From Bacteroidota bacterium (GTDB lineage: Bacteria > Bacteroidota > Bacteroidia > Bacteroidales > F082): DNA of 64,000 nucleotides. The position numbers and the translations under genes are program-made. Location: assembly GCA_018830105.1 (NCBI GenBank), contig JAHJTC010000005.1:24090-88089 (forward strand). Direction: 5' to 3'. Below, piece after piece: positions 43,108 through 52,693 of this stretch; the stretch's first letter is position 1, and each line of letters opens with the position of its first letter. The notes under the pieces were generated by a model, which had not been told where the DNA came from, did not search any database, and saw only the letters and a list, made by a program, of their open reading frames with translations.

Positions 43108-46100
43108 CTATTTAAATAAATGTAAAATGTTAGGCACTATACTTGGGTGTATTTGATATTCACTACCATATACTCCATCATGTATCCCTCGATATGTTTG
43201 TATATGTCCATTAAACTGCATTTGCATATAAGTTGAACGTGGTATTGTAACTTCCACAACACTTCCCCCATTTTTTACATATGTAGAAGCATAATTAGGG
43301 TCATCCGTCATAAATAAAGGACCTCCCTTACCTTCGCTTCCAGTAGTACCTCTATACAATGTAATATTATTTCCATTTGGGTCAGGAGTATAATCATATT
43401 TTGGACTGAGACTCTCTCCGTTTCTCCAATTTAAATTATTCTTCTGAGCATAATTATACCCTGAAATTGCCCCAGTAGTCAACCCTAGTCCAACACCAAA
43501 TAAAGCTCCTTTACTTCCAGCACTAATAGCAACATCCCAATCATTACCATTCAGTTTAGATACTCCTGTACCCAGTAAAAATCCAGAAGCAGAGTTGCTT
43601 ACTCCTTGCGTTAAGGCTTGCTGAACAACAGGACTATTTGTAATTTTAGATGTCAAACCTGAAACATGCGGAGAGACAACACTTGTTATTTGCCCACCGA
43701 CATAAGCCGTTGCACCGCCCATGAAACCTGAGAATACAGCTTGTTCCCAATTTACATTTTCCAAACCATTATTGGATATTTGGTTCGTCATGTCATTCCC
43801 CATACCTAAAACGGCTCCCCCAGCAACCGGCCCTGCATAAATAGATACTTCTGCAGCAGCTGCACCGGCCAGAAAATAACCACCTGCATCACCCCAAGAA
43901 TTTATATTTCCTTGAAGCGCATTAACTCCCAAATTAATCAAACCACCAACACCCATTACAATTAAATCGTCAATCAGGGCATATTCGCCTGACGGATCAG
44001 TATAAACCAACGGATTATTCAGCGCATAGCTATACCTGTTAAAGTTTTGTGAGAAATCAGGGGTTTGCACGAAGTTATCGGGGGCCAGCATGCGGCTTAC
44101 AACAGGATCGTACATGCGGCCATTCATATTAATCAGTTGGAAGCCATCGAGGTGTTCGTGGCTGGTAAAGCCGCGATCATATTGCGGCTCGGGGGGAGTG
44201 TAGTTGTAGCTTGACCAGGTAGCTGGGTTTCTTCTGTTACCCCAGGCGTCGTAACTCTGCTCGTCAACGATAGTGCCTGTTTCGTTGGTTACTGCTGTCC
44301 AGCTGCCGAGGTGGTCGGTGTGGAGGTAGTGAATATTTTCACTGCCATCAGGCAGGATGCGGTGCAAGGCATACAGCCCATCGGGGCTGCTTAGGTAAGT
44401 GAGTGTGGTGGTTTGGCCGTTTTGGGTGATGTACTCGCAGGAGCCGGCCCACAGCTTGAGGATGGCGGTTTCTGTTGCTTCGTCCCAGTACTTTTGCCGT
44501 ATGCGCTGGTGATGGTGGCCATACATGATTGAAAGGCCGAGTGTGCCCTGCGTAAGGCTTTTGAGCTGCTCATAACTGGTGTATTCAGCTAGTTGCTCTT
44601 CTTCAGGAAACGCATTTGCTGTGTTAGCTGCTGAGGTAATGGCATGGGGGCCGTGAGTGCCTTCGCCGTATTGGGCATTGTTATAAAGTGTTTGCCCATC
44701 GGCGGTTTTGGCTTCTATATTGCCCAGGCCATCCTCATCATAGCTGTGTCCGCCTGTTGGCTGCCCATTTAATTTGATGTCGGTGAGGCGGTTCAGCTGG
44801 TCGTACCAAAACTCTTCTTTCAGCTGTTGGCCACCGGGGAGGGTTTTGCTGCGGTAGGCCATGTTTCCGATGGCATCGTAGTCGTAGCCAAATTCCTGAA
44901 TCATGGTTTTGTCAGGCTTGGCCACCAGGCTGTTGGTCAGGCGCAGGGTTTCGGGATTGTAGCTGTAGTAGTTGAGCAGGGTGCCGTTGCCTGTGGCTGA
45001 ACGTTTTGTCATGCCTGCCGGGTATTGATCGAGCAGCTGCCAGAGGTTTTTGTTGGTTTGGGCATCGCTGATGCGGTGCTGGTAGCCATGGCGGTTGTAG
45101 CTAAGCTGTTCAGTAAACCCGCTGGGGTGGGTAATGCTTTGTGGCCTGCTGTTGCGGTCGTAGGTGTAGTTGGTAGTGTAGGCGGTGCCGTTGATGTTTT
45201 CGATTATGGTTTCGGGGCGCAGCAGTTCGTCGTAGGTGTAGGTGGTGTTGTGGGTGGTATTTTCAACACTTTGCAGCGTGCCTAGCTCAGGGATGGCCGT
45301 GGCATAGTTCCAGGTGGTTGAGCCTTCGGTTTCGGTGCGGGTGGTCATGCGGCCCAGCTTGTCGTAGGTATAAACAGTTTCGTGTCCGCGAGGAGTGGTT
45401 TGGCTGATCAACTCGCCAAAGGCGTTGTAGGTGGTTTGCATCAGCCCGTAATTGGGATCGCTGAGCGTGCTGCGCTGTCGGCGGCTGTTGTAGCTGAGTG
45501 TGATCAGGGTGTTGGGCTGATTGCTAATCATGGTTTGATGAAGTTTTCCGTCGCTAAAGTAACTATAATTTACTTCGGTGCCCAGGGCGTCGGTGCTTTT
45601 TGTGAGCCAGCCGGCGGCATTGTGCTCCCGGCTGCTGCTCTGGCCAAGTGCGTTGGTGGTGGTAACGGTGGTTTTGTGGTATTGGTTGATGGTGCGTGTG
45701 CCATCGGGGGCTTCTATCATGGTGGTGCGGCCTATGTCGTCGTATCCATAGGTGGTGTAGTACTTCTTTTTGTCTTCCTTAACATACGGCAGAGAGGTTT
45801 TGTGCAGCCTGTTGTTTTCGTCGTAATAGGTATCGGTGTAGATGGCACTTCCATCGAAGCCTGTGCTGACGCGGCGCAGTTCGGCGCCTGTTTTGTGGTA
45901 AAAAACTAGTGATGGGGCACTGCCTGTTTGTTTTTGCCAGCTGTAGTAGGTGGCATTGTCGGGGGCATGGTCGTGATTGTTTGCCCAGCGCAGGGCGGCA
46001 CCTTGCTGGCTGCCATCGGGTAAAGTAGTGAGTGACTCTATTCCAAGGGGATGGGGATTAAAGCTTGTTTCGAAGCCATTGGGGTCGGTTTCGGTAAGTT

Positions 46101-48621
46101 TCCAGCCGTAGGCATCGTTGTAGGTATAGCTGCTCAAATATCCCAGTGGGTTGGTGGTGGAGGTGAGCAGGCGGTGTTTGTAAGCGGCATCATAGGCCAT
46201 GGTGGTGGTGCGGGGTGCCGGACTACTTGGGTCATGCGGGGCTGAAAGTGTTACTGAAGTTGGGTTGCCATAGATGTCGTAGGTGTAATCTGTTTGGGTG
46301 GTAAATTCGTGATTGGTGTTGCCTTCAGGATGGTCTTTTTGTGATTTCAGCAGTGGAAATGAGGCATGACCTGAAGGAAAGTATTCGTAAACAGTTTTGT
46401 TGAGAAATAGCGTTTTGGAATGATAACGTACCTTGGTGTCTGTTTCTTCCGGCCGAAAAATCCAATTGTCGGTGTCGTATAGATATTGTGTTTCGGTGGT
46501 GGTTTGGAGGGTAAAAGTTTCATCTACCCATTTTTGAATAGAATCCGACTTAACTGTATGAAGAATTACATTTCCGTAATCATCATATTCAAAGGATAGC
46601 AGATTTGTATAATCGTACAATTCGCTGGTATATTCCCGTTTTTGTTTTAAAATATGCCTCTCAAAAGGAAAGAAAACCATACTATTATAACTATTCAGTT
46701 TCTTATCGGGGAATTTTAATACATATTCTATAGTTTTCTGATTTGTTTTATCAGTTTCACTAGTGAAATTATATAAATAATAGTACTCTTGATCAATTCC
46801 GTTTATCTCATTGAATGTTAGACCTGAATTTGAATCATGAATTTTTCTTTCTTTAAAGCCTAAAAATCCCTTACCTTGCAGATGCAGTTTTGCTCCAATG
46901 TATTGATAGGTATTTGTTGCTGTTAGACCAGTATTAACATATTCTCTCTCTAAAGCATGTACAACATAAAGTGAAGGTTGAATATCCATTAGGGGATATC
47001 TTGCATCATTCTTCTTGGTGTATATAGTATTATCAGTAAGAGGTTTATAATTCATATGACTTTTCTCTCCAAATCCATTAATTATTGTTTCTATTCTATT
47101 AAAACCATTGTCGGGTTCATAAAGTAAAGCTTTATCATAACTAGTTGTTTGATTAGCAAGATAAAAATCAATATACCCGTCACCATTAAAATCCATTATC
47201 TGTCGTACATTGTTAAATACAAAATTTCGTTCTGTAACTTGAAATGGACCATTAAAACTAAATGAACCAACTAATTCGTTTCCAAAACCACTTCCACTAG
47301 AGAAAAAAAGTGAATAATCCGCATTAGGATCTGTTGTTGCCCCCTTAAATGTATGCAAAATATCTGTAAATCCGTCTGCGTTAAAATCATTCAAACTTAA
47401 TGTGTGTAATCTGCTGTCGTTCTCATCTAACAAGTTAAACCTGCCAAGTTGAGGTGCTTCAATTTGCATGAAATCATCAAAACCATTAAATAATCCTATT
47501 TCCCATTCGGGCTCTTGAGCAGTGCTATTATAGGTTAAAATATCAGTGATGCCATCACCATTAAAGTCGCCCGGATAAATCTGATGCCATGTAGTTGGAT
47601 AGCCATTTGATTCTGTTCCATGCATGTATTCTGCATTTTCTGATAGCAGGTTTATTCGATAAATAAAACAATTGCTTGTATGGGGATTGCCACCATATTC
47701 TGCAGTTCTCAATAAATCGCTTTTTCCATCTCCATCAAAATCTCCAATAATGACGTCTCCATCCTCTTCAACTGTGTTTCCCACATCAATAAAGTCCTGT
47801 AAAATTAATTCTTTAGGGTTTGACTGGTTGCTAAACTTATAAACAAAAACATTATCATAATCATTACTATTCCTGTTTACGAGGATTAATTCAGAAATCC
47901 CATTTCCATCAAAATCACCTACATTAAAAATGGGATGTTTGGCTTTTGATGGATTTATTGCATCATTTGAAAAGCTACGAAAATCGAATCCATTGCCATT
48001 TGAAAAAGCAACTAAATCAACTATGGTTCTTGATCGCATTTCATTTAAAAACCTGACATAGACAAAATCACTTAGCCCATCACCATTAAAATCTCCTGTT
48101 AAAATATGACTAAAATACCCAACCGGATCTATTATAAATTGATTATTGTCAGAAAAAGTACCATCACCGTTATTGATATTGAACCACCATGCCTTTGGTT
48201 GTTTTGCATAATTTGTTTTCACATTATATGGAAACCAATAATAATAAACTGATAGTCTATCTGATAAACCATCACCATTTATGTCAGGAAAAAAATGATC
48301 CACACCATATTGCCAAGTAAGGTCAATACCTGTGAAGGCATTCTCAATAACAAAACCTGCTTCATCAACTCCACCCCATTCTATTGTCGTAGGATTAATA
48401 AACTCAGTTTCCGTATCACCTTTATACAACCAAACATGTTTCATGCGCGGATAAAAGTCGAGATCGTATTCAAGTTTATAATGATGGAGGGTTTGTTGGT
48501 TGACTCTTTTTACCTTTATCTTATCGAGTATATACTTCGTCTCCACATAACTGCCACCGATGTATTTTTTTGTGTTTGTCGGGCCTGTTGGTGGTATAGC
48601 TGAATAGTACTTCATACACAT
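43108..48621 (-). CDS. SpvB/Rhs polymorphic toxin, main part with ART-like tip (frameshifted)
   Basis: This 1837-residue ORF is the continuation of the ORF at 48521-49477 in another frame; its real reading starts at about residue 20 (YIGGSYVETKY). It contains about ten FG-GAP/VCBS-type repeats (DGNGISELILV, DFDGDGKSDLL, DFNGDGITDIL, DFNADGFTDIL), a TcdB-like middle, YD repeats, and the Rhs core (DHLGSWTAV, RYSYALNNPL, DPSGE). The tail has a glycine/alanine-rich linker and a tip of ~90 residues with LYRGTTG, LFMTDDPNYASTYV, VVEVTIPRS and GSEYQIHP. The YRG, S/T and GSEY order is like ADP-ribosyltransferase toxins (inference). A zinc-ribbon immunity gene follows. Confidence 0.88.
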   Translation of the reverse strand: MCMKYYSAIPPTGPTNTKKYIGGSYVETKYILDKIKVKRVNQQTLHHYKLEYDLDFYPRMKHVWLYKGDTETEFINPTTIEWGGVDEAGFVIENAFTGIDLTWQYGVDHFFPDINGDGLSDRLSVYYYWFPYNVKTNYAKQPKAWWFNINNGDGTFSDNNQFIIDPVGYFSHILTGDFNGDGLSDFVYVRFLNEMRSRTIVDLVAFSNGNGFDFRSFSNDAINPSKAKHPIFNVGDFDGNGISELILVNRNSNDYDNVFVYKFSNQSNPKELILQDFIDVGNTVEEDGDVIIGDFDGDGKSDLLRTAEYGGNPHTSNCFIYRINLLSENAEYMHGTESNGYPTTWHQIYPGDFNGDGITDILTYNSTAQEPEWEIGLFNGFDDFMQIEAPQLGRFNLLDENDSRLHTLSLNDFNADGFTDILHTFKGATTDPNADYSLFFSSGSGFGNELVGSFSFNGPFQVTERNFVFNNVRQIMDFNGDGYIDFYLANQTTSYDKALLYEPDNGFNRIETIINGFGEKSHMNYKPLTDNTIYTKKNDARYPLMDIQPSLYVVHALEREYVNTGLTATNTYQYIGAKLHLQGKGFLGFKERKIHDSNSGLTFNEINGIDQEYYYLYNFTSETDKTNQKTIEYVLKFPDKKLNSYNSMVFFPFERHILKQKREYTSELYDYTNLLSFEYDDYGNVILHTVKSDSIQKWVDETFTLQTTTETQYLYDTDNWIFRPEETDTKVRYHSKTLFLNKTVYEYFPSGHASFPLLKSQKDHPEGNTNHEFTTQTDYTYDIYGNPTSVTLSAPHDPSSPAPRTTTMAYDAAYKHRLLTSTTNPLGYLSSYTYNDAYGWKLTETDPNGFETSFNPHPLGIESLTTLPDGSQQGAALRWANNHDHAPDNATYYSWQKQTGSAPSLVFYHKTGAELRRVSTGFDGSAIYTDTYYDENNRLHKTSLPYVKEDKKKYYTTYGYDDIGRTTMIEAPDGTRTINQYHKTTVTTTNALGQSSSREHNAAGWLTKSTDALGTEVNYSYFSDGKLHQTMISNQPNTLITLSYNSRRQRSTLSDPNYGLMQTTYNAFGELISQTTPRGHETVYTYDKLGRMTTRTETEGSTTWNYATAIPELGTLQSVENTTHNTTYTYDELLRPETIIENINGTAYTTNYTYDRNSRPQSITHPSGFTEQLSYNRHGYQHRISDAQTNKNLWQLLDQYPAGMTKRSATGNGTLLNYYSYNPETLRLTNSLVAKPDKTMIQEFGYDYDAIGNMAYRSKTLPGGQQLKEEFWYDQLNRLTDIKLNGQPTGGHSYDEDGLGNIEAKTADGQTLYNNAQYGEGTHGPHAITSAANTANAFPEEEQLAEYTSYEQLKSLTQGTLGLSIMYGHHHQRIRQKYWDEATETAILKLWAGSCEYITQNGQTTTLTYLSSPDGLYALHRILPDGSENIHYLHTDHLGSWTAVTNETGTIVDEQSYDAWGNRRNPATWSSYNYTPPEPQYDRGFTSHEHLDGFQLINMNGRMYDPVVSRMLAPDNFVQTPDFSQNFNRYSYALNNPLVYTDPSGEYALIDDLIVMGVGGLINLGVNALQGNINSWGDAGGYFLAGAAAAEVSIYAGPVAGGAVLGMGNDMTNQISNNGLENVNWEQAVFSGFMGGATAYVGGQITSVVSPHVSGLTSKITNSPVVQQALTQGVSNSASGFLLGTGVSKLNGNDWDVAISAGSKGALFGVGLGLTTGAISGYNYAQKNNLNWRNGESLSPKYDYTPDPNGNNITLYRGTTGSEGKGGPLFMTDDPNYASTYVKNGGSVVEVTIPRSTYMQMQFNGHIQTYRGIHDGVYGSEYQIHPSIVPNILHLFK

Positions 48622-49477
48622 GGGATTGGCCGGTTACACGGTTGGCACCGTAGGCTATTTTTGCAATCCTGCCCACGCCGCCTTCTTCCTGGTAGGTTAA
48701 TTCCACATAGTTGCCAAGTGGGTCTTCTATCCGATCGAGCAGCCAGTTCATCACCTTTTGCTTGCCCGTTGCCTCTATACAGCTGTGCGATTCCTTGCCA
48801 TAATACAGGGTTTGTCCGCTTTTTGTTTGTACTTTGAACCAGGTAGGCTCACCTCCCACTATTTGCTGGGGCAGGATGCGCATGAAGCTTTCCACTTCGG
48901 TGCGGTATTCTGTTTTGCCGGCATTAACGGACATTAATCGCTGCCCGTCTAACACATAATTATCGGTGTTATTAAATTGTATGCCTTCCACCTTGCCATC
49001 ATGATAGATGGTTTTGCCGCTTCGGCTGATGCCCGACAGCCCGCTCAGGCTCCAGCCCATTCCCAGCAGGCCGTTGCCTCCCTGGCTGTTATACACCAGT
49101 GCCAGTTGTGGTGTGAGGCCGCCAACGCCCTGTGGCAAATCAATGGGGATATTGTACACGGCTGCTCCGCTTGGGCTCACCATCAGGTTGCCCGGCAGGG
49201 TGCCTGGAAGGCCGCCATGGTTGTTGGCCGGGTCACCTCCGGTGATGCCTTCAGGTGGAAAGATGACCGGAGATTCTTCTATCCAAGCCTCAAAATAATC
49301 GTCCCCAACCAGCGGTTTATAACTAAAACCCGGCAGCATCCTGATGGATTGGGTGGCCATATAGCTATGTTGGCCGCCGTTGATAGCCTGATCAAGAATA
49401 ATATTTTCGCCTTGTTGCTGTGCAGCAGCGCTGAGCATTAGCAGGACGCTGAGCAGGGTAAGTAGGATTCTGGACAT
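48521..49477 (-). CDS. N-terminal part of the SpvB/Rhs toxin (signal peptide and SpvB domain)
   Basis: The 318-residue ORF starts with a signal peptide (MSRILLTLLSVLLMLSAAAQ) and holds the SpvB/TcaC domain (AAVYNIPIDLPQGVGGLTPQ, YNSQGGNGLLGMGWSLSG). It reads in frame up to FSYTTNRPDKHKK and then changes to an unrelated end. Removing one A from the A7 run at 48565-48571 (minus strand) joins it to YIGGSYVETKY of the next ORF and gives a protein of about 2120 residues. The export signal lies on this ORF, so without the join the toxin part would lack a secretion signal. Confidence 0.9.
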   Translation of the reverse strand: MSRILLTLLSVLLMLSAAAQQQGENIILDQAINGGQHSYMATQSIRMLPGFSYKPLVGDDYFEAWIEESPVIFPPEGITGGDPANNHGGLPGTLPGNLMVSPSGAAVYNIPIDLPQGVGGLTPQLALVYNSQGGNGLLGMGWSLSGLSGISRSGKTIYHDGKVEGIQFNNTDNYVLDGQRLMSVNAGKTEYRTEVESFMRILPQQIVGGEPTWFKVQTKSGQTLYYGKESHSCIEATGKQKVMNWLLDRIEDPLGNYVELTYQEEGGVGRIAKIAYGANRVTGQSHVYEVLFSYTTNRPDKHKKIHRWQLCGDEVYTR

Positions 49478-49516
49478 AACTTGATTTTTGGTGGTTCGTA
49501 ATTAGGCGGGCTTTGG

Positions 49517-49972
49517 TTAATTTTTAATGAGCTTGAACAATTGGTTTAGTTCGCCGCTTTGCAGGTGCAGGTAATAGGTACCTGCCTGCAGCTGCTGCAT
49601 ATTGATACGAAAAGGATAACTTTCTGTCGATTCGTCTTCCAGCAGTCGTCCTTGTGTATCCAGCAAGCGGTAGCGACATACAGAAGCGGCTTCGCTGCCC
49701 GGTGCTACGTTCAGGATGCGTTCCACTGGGTTGGGATATACTTGGGTGGCCCTGTAGCCGGCTATGGAGGTTTCATCAGCCGGCAGGCCGGCCAGCAGCT
49801 GGTACAGGGCAGGATCGGTAAGCAGGCTGTCGCTGCTTTTGAGTTCTTTTACGCTGATCCAGCGTTTGATGCGGTTGCCGGCTTCGTCGTAGTCGAACAT
49901 CACGGTGGTTTGGGCTGCTGCGACTATTGGCAGCAGCAGTGCCAGCAAGGCAAGGGCTATCAGGTGTTTCAT
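49517..49972 (-). CDS. Small T9SS-sorted protein with one YD motif
   Basis: The 151-residue product has a signal peptide (LIALALLALLLPIVAAAQ), a single FDYDEAGNRIKRW piece like one Rhs/YD unit, a linker, and a complete T9SS type A sorting domain (VYPNPVERILNVAP, YRLLDTQGRLLED, LQAGTYYLHLQ, LFKLIKN). It lies 39 bases before the SpvB gene in the same operon. It may be a cell-surface anchor or adaptor for the Rhs protein (inference). Confidence 0.85.
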   Translation of the reverse strand: MKHLIALALLALLLPIVAAAQTTVMFDYDEAGNRIKRWISVKELKSSDSLLTDPALYQLLAGLPADETSIAGYRATQVYPNPVERILNVAPGSEAASVCRYRLLDTQGRLLEDESTESYPFRINMQQLQAGTYYLHLQSGELNQLFKLIKN

Positions 49973-49997
49973 GATAAAGGTTTTTGGGCAGGGGGGG

Positions 49998-51200
49998 TTA
50001 GTCCTGCAGTTTTTGCTTGAGCAGTTCTATCTCTTTTTGTTGTTGCTCCATTGCCTGCTGCTGCTGCAACACATAAAGGGTAAGTTCTTCCACTTTTTTA
50101 AGCAGCAGGGCATTCATTTCGCCAACTGGCACACCGGTTTCGGCCACTTGTTCGGCAGGGGGCATATCGGGCAGGTGGCGATGGGTTTGCACAAACTGTT
50201 GCAGCTCGGGCAGTGGCATCAGCGGGTAGCTGGGTTCAAATACATAGTCAGGCCATTGGGAAAAGTATTTTACCACCACTTCGGTAGCGATAATTTTTCC
50301 GTTTACGCCAAGCTTGTAGCCTTTGGTATCGTTGGTGCCAATGCCTACATTGCCGCCATTGTAATAGATAGTACTGCCACTGGGCTGCCAGTAACTATCG
50401 CCTCCGCCTCCACCAGATGGCAAGGCCCATGTGCCATTGTGGCTGAGAAACTCACCGGGGTTCCCTTGATTAAGCGGCAGGCTGTAGGCGCCGTTTACTT
50501 CGAGGCCTGCCACTTTTACGGGGCCTTCAAAAGTAAACTGCCCGGCCGAAAACTGCATCAGGCCAAGGTCGGTAAATAGCTGTAGTCCAGTACTTTTCCC
50601 TACCGCAATACCGGTATTGGCATCCATCATTTGCAGCAAGGCCTTTTTTTGTCGTGGGTCAGAAGGCTCCAGCAACAGGCTGGCATCCTCATCCGCATCA
50701 GCACGGATGTGAAGTTTCGCCTGGGGGGAGGTGACGTTGCCAATGCCGATGCGGCCGGTGCGGTTAACACTGGAAGATCTGCCAACATAAAATGTCGGTT
50801 TGGTAGAGCCTATCCCAATCATTAAAGACCATGGAATATTATTCACAAACGAGCTATCAATATCGTATCCATACCCAATCCCTATTGCAGTTGATGCAGT
50901 TACATCAATAAACTGACCCAATGCAATTGAGCTGCCACCAAGTGCTTTTGCTCTGTTACCAAAAGAGAAAGAAGATTGTCCACTGGATTCTGAAAAAAGC
51001 CCACCTGCAAAGGAATAGTTACCTGTGGCAGAAGTGTATCTACCAATTGCACTTGGATATAACCCGGATGTAGTAGTTCCATCACAATTAATACTAGCAC
51101 ACTGGCTATATCCACTATTTTGCTGTATAAAGAATAGTGAAAAACTGAACAATATTGCCAAGAAATGTATTGACTTGTGATTTTTTTTATTGATTTTCAT
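49998..51200 (-). CDS. Secreted YadA-head / coiled-coil tail-fibre-like protein
   Basis: The 400-residue product has a signal peptide (IHFLAILFSFSLFF...GYSQ). The N-terminal region has YadA-type head repeats (SAIGRYTSATGNYSFAGG, NRAKALGGSSIALGQ). The C-terminal part has the common Bacteroidota module NVGIGT, LGVNGKIIATEVVVK, WPDYVF, LPELQQFVQTHRHLPDMP, GEMNALLLKKVEELTLYV and ends in a coiled coil rich in Q/E/K. Such proteins trimerise and act as fibres or chaperone stalks. It overlaps the next upstream gene by 4 bases, so it belongs to the Rhs operon. Confidence 0.85.
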   Translation of the reverse strand: MKINKKNHKSIHFLAILFSFSLFFIQQNSGYSQCASINCDGTTTSGLYPSAIGRYTSATGNYSFAGGLFSESSGQSSFSFGNRAKALGGSSIALGQFIDVTASTAIGIGYGYDIDSSFVNNIPWSLMIGIGSTKPTFYVGRSSSVNRTGRIGIGNVTSPQAKLHIRADADEDASLLLEPSDPRQKKALLQMMDANTGIAVGKSTGLQLFTDLGLMQFSAGQFTFEGPVKVAGLEVNGAYSLPLNQGNPGEFLSHNGTWALPSGGGGGDSYWQPSGSTIYYNGGNVGIGTNDTKGYKLGVNGKIIATEVVVKYFSQWPDYVFEPSYPLMPLPELQQFVQTHRHLPDMPPAEQVAETGVPVGEMNALLLKKVEELTLYVLQQQQAMEQQQKEIELLKQKLQD

Positions 51201-52672
51201 TGTTTTATGATTTTTAGGGTTTGTATGAGTTGTTGATTTTGCAAAATTGAAGCAAAATATATTCCTGGTTGCATCGATCCGACTTCTAATTGATTAATGC
51301 CTTTATTAAGGTAATATGATGCGACAAGCTGACCAGACACATTGTAAACAAGTAATTCACATAATTCCGGTACATTACTCAAAGTTATCCTATCCTTTGC
51401 AGGAACAGGATGTATTACTACGCTGTAATCTGTGTCATAAAAAACATCTGTAGATGTAATAACATCATCTAATTGAACTTTCAATAAGTAGTAATCCGAA
51501 TAATCAGCTCCATCATACTCAGATGCTGTGCCTGAAATCAGACACCCTTCGTCTGAGCATGCTAATAGGTCAGAAATATAATATCGACTATCACCATGAT
51601 GAACTTTTACTCCCATCAAATCTATTTGATCGTCGTATACAAGAAATATAATGTCTTCTTTGCCTGGTACTCCAGTAGGACTTTCCCAGTCGAATGCTGC
51701 AACCCAAATAGAAGAATCATTAGCAAGCCCAATGCTGCGCTTTAAAGGAGTGTACACCTTATTTTCCGTATAGTAAATAGAGGTTTTTATTAATTCTAAA
51801 TCAGTGTTATATAATCGCATTTCTACCCCATAAGTGAGTACAGGTCCTGATTCTAATACCTGATTGGCGATTGCTATATTTCCATCTTTTAACCTTACAG
51901 CACAAATTGGAGCCAGAAAATAGCTGCTTTCGCTTTCGAGTCTTCCACTATCAATAATATTTAAGTCTAAGTCAAACTCAATCCAGTCTTTAACAACAGA
52001 ATTTAATGATAAATTACCTATTAAATAGAAGCCTGTGCTATCAGCCTTGAATATCATTTCACTTGAATTCCCTAAATCTTTCCAGGAAGGAAACAAACTA
52101 AACTGAAGCCTGTTTCCTTGCATATCAAACTTCGTTAAATATAGTAGACTATTAAACCCGTATAATACTGTATCAATAGTTCCCTGTAAAATTATTTCTT
52201 GATCAGAAGTCATTAAAAAATTTCTAACATTATGAGTAGTTGTATCAACAGGTGGGCTGGGTATAGGATCAATTTTCTCCCAAATCATCTCAAGATCAGG
52301 CGTAAGTTCACTGATATATGTATATCGGGCTTTTCTCCAACTAATTGTATCTGCGAGCGTACCAATAAACATCAAGTTACCATTTACTTTAGGAAAACCG
52401 AAATAGAATGAAGAATTACTATCTGCTTTTGGATAGGTTTTCTCTGCTATAATCTCGCCGGTTTTACTTATCTTGGATACAGTAGCTGCATTTATTTGGT
52501 TTGACTCTGATTTGCCCTTTCCACCTGCTACAAAATAATATCCCTGATGTTCAAATGTAAATCGAGAACTATTTGTAGTGTCTAATTCGCCATATTTTAG
52601 TTCGAATGAATGCTGAGCTGAGCATGGAATAAGCAATCGAAAAAAAAGAAAAATATATAAGAATAGTTTCAT
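51197..52672 (-). CDS. Secreted propeller protein with T9SS type A sorting domain
   Basis: The 491-residue product has a signal peptide (FLYIFLFFRLLIPCSAQ), a region of propeller-like repeats (about 30-400; e.g. GYYFVAGGKGKSESNQI, LTKFDMQGNRLQFSLFPSW), and a type A sorting tail (VIHPVPAKDRITLSN, LLVYNVSGQLVASYYL, PGIYFASIL, LIQTLKIIKQ). It is thus exported through T9SS and fixed to the surface. It overlaps the coiled-coil gene by 4 bases. Confidence 0.88.
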   Translation of the reverse strand: MKLFLYIFLFFRLLIPCSAQHSFELKYGELDTTNSSRFTFEHQGYYFVAGGKGKSESNQINAATVSKISKTGEIIAEKTYPKADSNSSFYFGFPKVNGNLMFIGTLADTISWRKARYTYISELTPDLEMIWEKIDPIPSPPVDTTTHNVRNFLMTSDQEIILQGTIDTVLYGFNSLLYLTKFDMQGNRLQFSLFPSWKDLGNSSEMIFKADSTGFYLIGNLSLNSVVKDWIEFDLDLNIIDSGRLESESSYFLAPICAVRLKDGNIAIANQVLESGPVLTYGVEMRLYNTDLELIKTSIYYTENKVYTPLKRSIGLANDSSIWVAAFDWESPTGVPGKEDIIFLVYDDQIDLMGVKVHHGDSRYYISDLLACSDEGCLISGTASEYDGADYSDYYLLKVQLDDVITSTDVFYDTDYSVVIHPVPAKDRITLSNVPELCELLVYNVSGQLVASYYLNKGINQLEVGSMQPGIYFASILQNQQLIQTLKIIKQ

Positions 52673-52693
52673 TTTATAATATCCAAATTAAAT

